Source: Setophaga petechia (Eukaryota > Chordata > Aves > Passeriformes > Parulidae). From it: a stretch of DNA of 64,000 nucleotides. Positions 62,056 to 64,000 of the stretch are shown in pieces; position 1 is the first letter of the stretch; every line of letters begins with the position of its first letter. Below the pieces are notes generated by a model, which worked only from the letters and a program-made list of their open reading frames with translations, had not been told where the DNA came from and ran no database searches. The translations under genes and the position numbers were made by a program. The stretch is from contig JANCRA010000010.1 in the NCBI GenBank assembly GCA_024362935.1, forward strand, positions 11,772,501-11,836,500, written 5' to 3'.

Positions 62056-62360
62056 AATGAATATTAATTAATGGCCCAGCTTAGCCTATTCCTGCTGTGT
62101 GTTTCTGCCTGCCTTCAGTGTGTGTGTGATGTAGTGTGCTGGTGGTAATGGTGTGGGGCTGATCTGTAAAGGACTGAGGTTAAAGTTGTCTGGGGAAGCT
62201 TTCCATAAAGAATGGCAAATTAAAGATGTCAGAAGCAATAATGCCTGAGAAACCACTTGTTACCAGTGAATTAATGACTTGTTTGCTAATTAGCAGCCTG
62301 AGGCAAAGTTGAGGTAACACTCTAACAATCTGGTCATTAATTCAGTTGCAACTGATTTCA
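62056..62360. promoter_or_regulatory. Possible conserved non-coding element with three perfect palindromes
   Basis: Within 300 bases lie ATTAATTAAT (62063-62072), TGCTAATTAGCA (62284-62295) and TCAGTTGCAACTGA (62342-62355), all perfect palindromes. The first two contain the TAATTA core bound by homeodomain dimers. The third contains paired CAGTTG/CAACTG sites, which read as E-box-type CANNTG or MYB-type AACTG. Further TTAATGAC and CATTAATTC sites lie between. The motif density suggests an enhancer, but no conservation data were available. Confidence 0.25.
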
Positions 62361-62723
62361 AGGGCAATGTTGCTATTTTGAACAGTAATTGTATTCCTGA
62401 CTCTGGATTATACACTCTGTGTCCTTGGTGTTGAGTCAGTCTCCTCCTGAATTCTTGGAGAGACGATGGAAGACACCAAAGGCAAGTCCCAGCTGGGGAA
62501 ATTTCAGGAAATAGCTTGTTATATAGGCCAGAACTTTTATATTTTTGTCTTCTGAGGAAATAAAGACTGTGGCAGGACTGCTGTGGACACCTTGCATCAT
62601 GGATATGCATCTGCATAGAGGAAGTTGGTGGTATTTAATACAGAACTGATGAGAGATTTAGGTCCATTTCTCCCTTATAGAAGAGAAAAACCATCTATGC
62701 CATAAAATTTGGCTTCAGTAACA

Positions 62724-62750
62724 ATTATTTATTTATTTATTTATTTATTT
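62724..62750. repeat. (ATTT)n microsatellite
   Basis: Six to seven perfect ATTT units. It resembles AU-rich elements in RNA but lies deep in an intron, so a stability role is unlikely. Confidence 0.9.
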
Positions 62751-64000
62751 GTATGATTTTTGCATTTTTCTTATTAGTCCTGGGAGTTGCATGTCTGGGA
62801 CATATACTTACCATACCAACTGCAATTCCAACTAATTTGACCCAAAAAGCTGGCATTTGGAAGGCAGGAGCACTTGTTCAAGGATGACTATTGTTTCCCT
62901 GGAGAGAGCTGGGCAGTGTTGTGCTGACTGCAAGCAGCACACTGGAGCAGCTTCAGGAGGCACCCGAGATGCTTCATGTGCTGTTCTCAAGTCTTAGAAC
63001 CATGTTATCTAAATTGTTTTCTATAAATTTTTTTCCCTGTTTTCTGAGGACTTCTTGAGTTACTATATTCACTTAAAAATTAAATAAACAAGCAAAAACC
63101 CCCCAACCTCCCCCCAAAAACAGACTTGTAAGACTTTTTGTGTGTGCTTGCTCTGAGAGCAGCATTATTGATGTTCTCTGAGGGATGAGTAGCTGCTTAA
63201 TGGGGATCTTTGCTGAATCAGTGTTCAGAATTGCACAGCTTGGTAAAACGGGGCACTGTGGTTTTGAAGTTTAGAGAATGTGGGCAGAAGCAGGGGAATT
63301 TTTTTAATAAGGTGAATGTTTAGCTTCAGATCCCACCTGAACTTTAACAACGGCAGCTTCAATCTCCTCTCTAAATTTATTTTGGTATCTTTAGCAGGAT
63401 GTGCCACTCTGTCAGTGCACAATATACTAATGGACTCATATTTTTGTCCATGCCTTTGTGTAGCATGAAGTAAACTATAGGAACCTAGTGCAGTACCCAG
63501 TGGCATTTTGGAAAAGTGACTGCTGTTCAAATGGGTAGTCAGGGTTTTCTTTTAAAAGAAGAACATTTCATTTGCAGTGTGACATTATTATGAGATCCCC
63601 TCTCATAGGAGACATTTACTGAACCTGCTGCCCCTCGTGTCTTGTGGTTATATAAAATCAGCATATCACTTCTTCAGTTGCCTTCTTTAGAAGACTTTTG
63701 AGGAAGGTATTTAATAGACCAACAGTTTCCCAACTAATTCCCAGATATTATAACACTGTCACAACCCATATATTCTTAAGGCTTGTGCTGCATATCTTCT
63801 ACAGACTGCATGCCTTCCCTTCCTGACCTGAGATCTTAAGCAGTTTTTAGAATATGTTTTTTATCTGAAGAAAGAAAATCCCTATTCGGGTCACTTGTTG
63901 GGCTGTGTGTTGTTTTCAGATTCAGTTATTGCTTGCTATATTGCTTTTCTGCCTTGTGGGAGCTGAGCCAGCTTCCTTTCTGATTCAGAGAACTCCTTCC

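Larger units (their letters stand above)
55869..64000 (+). other. CHCHD6: CHCHD6 intron 6 (partial, at least 8.1 kb)
   Basis: A phase 2 intron opened by donor gtgagg, which runs off the window. It holds T-rich tracts near 59560, an (ATTT)n repeat at 62724 and a possible regulatory element at 62056-62360. No CR1 tail, RNA gene or further coding exon is recognisable. The minus-strand frame at 60671-60862 ends in a spot that looks splice-like but has no family match. Bases 56000-59500, 59650-62050 and 62750-64000 hold nothing I can name. Confidence 0.75.

Noticed and set aside
1..64000. CRISPR arrays, operons, phage or other prokaryotic systems, tRNA, rRNA and snRNA genes
   Set aside because: No regularly spaced repeats, no dense coding, no tRNA B-box-like GGTTCGA, and no U-snRNA signatures were seen. 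The window is an intron-rich vertebrate locus.

Overview
The window looks like avian (at least sauropsid) nuclear DNA. It is AT-rich and CpG-poor. The only clearly recognisable interspersed repeats are short, 5'-truncated CR1 LINE tails, with one possible very old MIR-like relic. I saw no Alu, B1 or L1 material, no tRNA, rRNA or CRISPR array, and no bacterial-style gene layout. Almost every open frame of 60-160 codons reads as chance frame in intron DNA.

One gene explains the window. Five internal coding exons on the + strand (539-668, 1583-1637, 2850-2976, 35688-35771, 55798-55868) have consensus AG/GT borders and splice in one continuous frame (intron phases 1, 2, 0, 0). Together they give 467 coding bases, about 155 codons, of the MIC19/MIC25 family. 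The joined product carries the family signatures EDVVNRMK, KREREAA, FYQEQLARIERKNAEIYK and SEQYQEAA, which fit CHCHD6 (MIC25) better than its paralogue CHCHD3 (MIC19). MIC25 is a MICOS subunit of the inner mitochondrial membrane that helps hold cristae junctions. The first coding exon (N-terminal glycine region) lies upstream. The C-terminal exon or exons with the twin-cysteine CHCH domain lie downstream of base 64000.

Layout: 1-538 end of intron 1; 539-2976 a compact cluster of three exons split by introns of 0.9 and 1.2 kb, the second half filled by a CR1 tail; 2977-35687 a 32.7 kb intron; 35688-35771 a coiled-coil exon; 35772-55797 a 20.0 kb intron; 55798-55868 another exon; 55869-64000 the start of a further intron. 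Exon numbers 2-6 follow the human gene structure from memory.

I did not find a previously undescribed gene system. The sequence features most worth a second look are: a fresh 69-base tandem duplication abutting the exon 2 acceptor; an interleaved A-B-A'-B' inverted repeat at 5242-5282; a possible regulatory element at 62056-62360 with three perfect palindromes; a CpG-dense patch at 11441-11525; and several short perfect hairpins. All of these non-coding calls need alignment or chromatin data that I could not consult.
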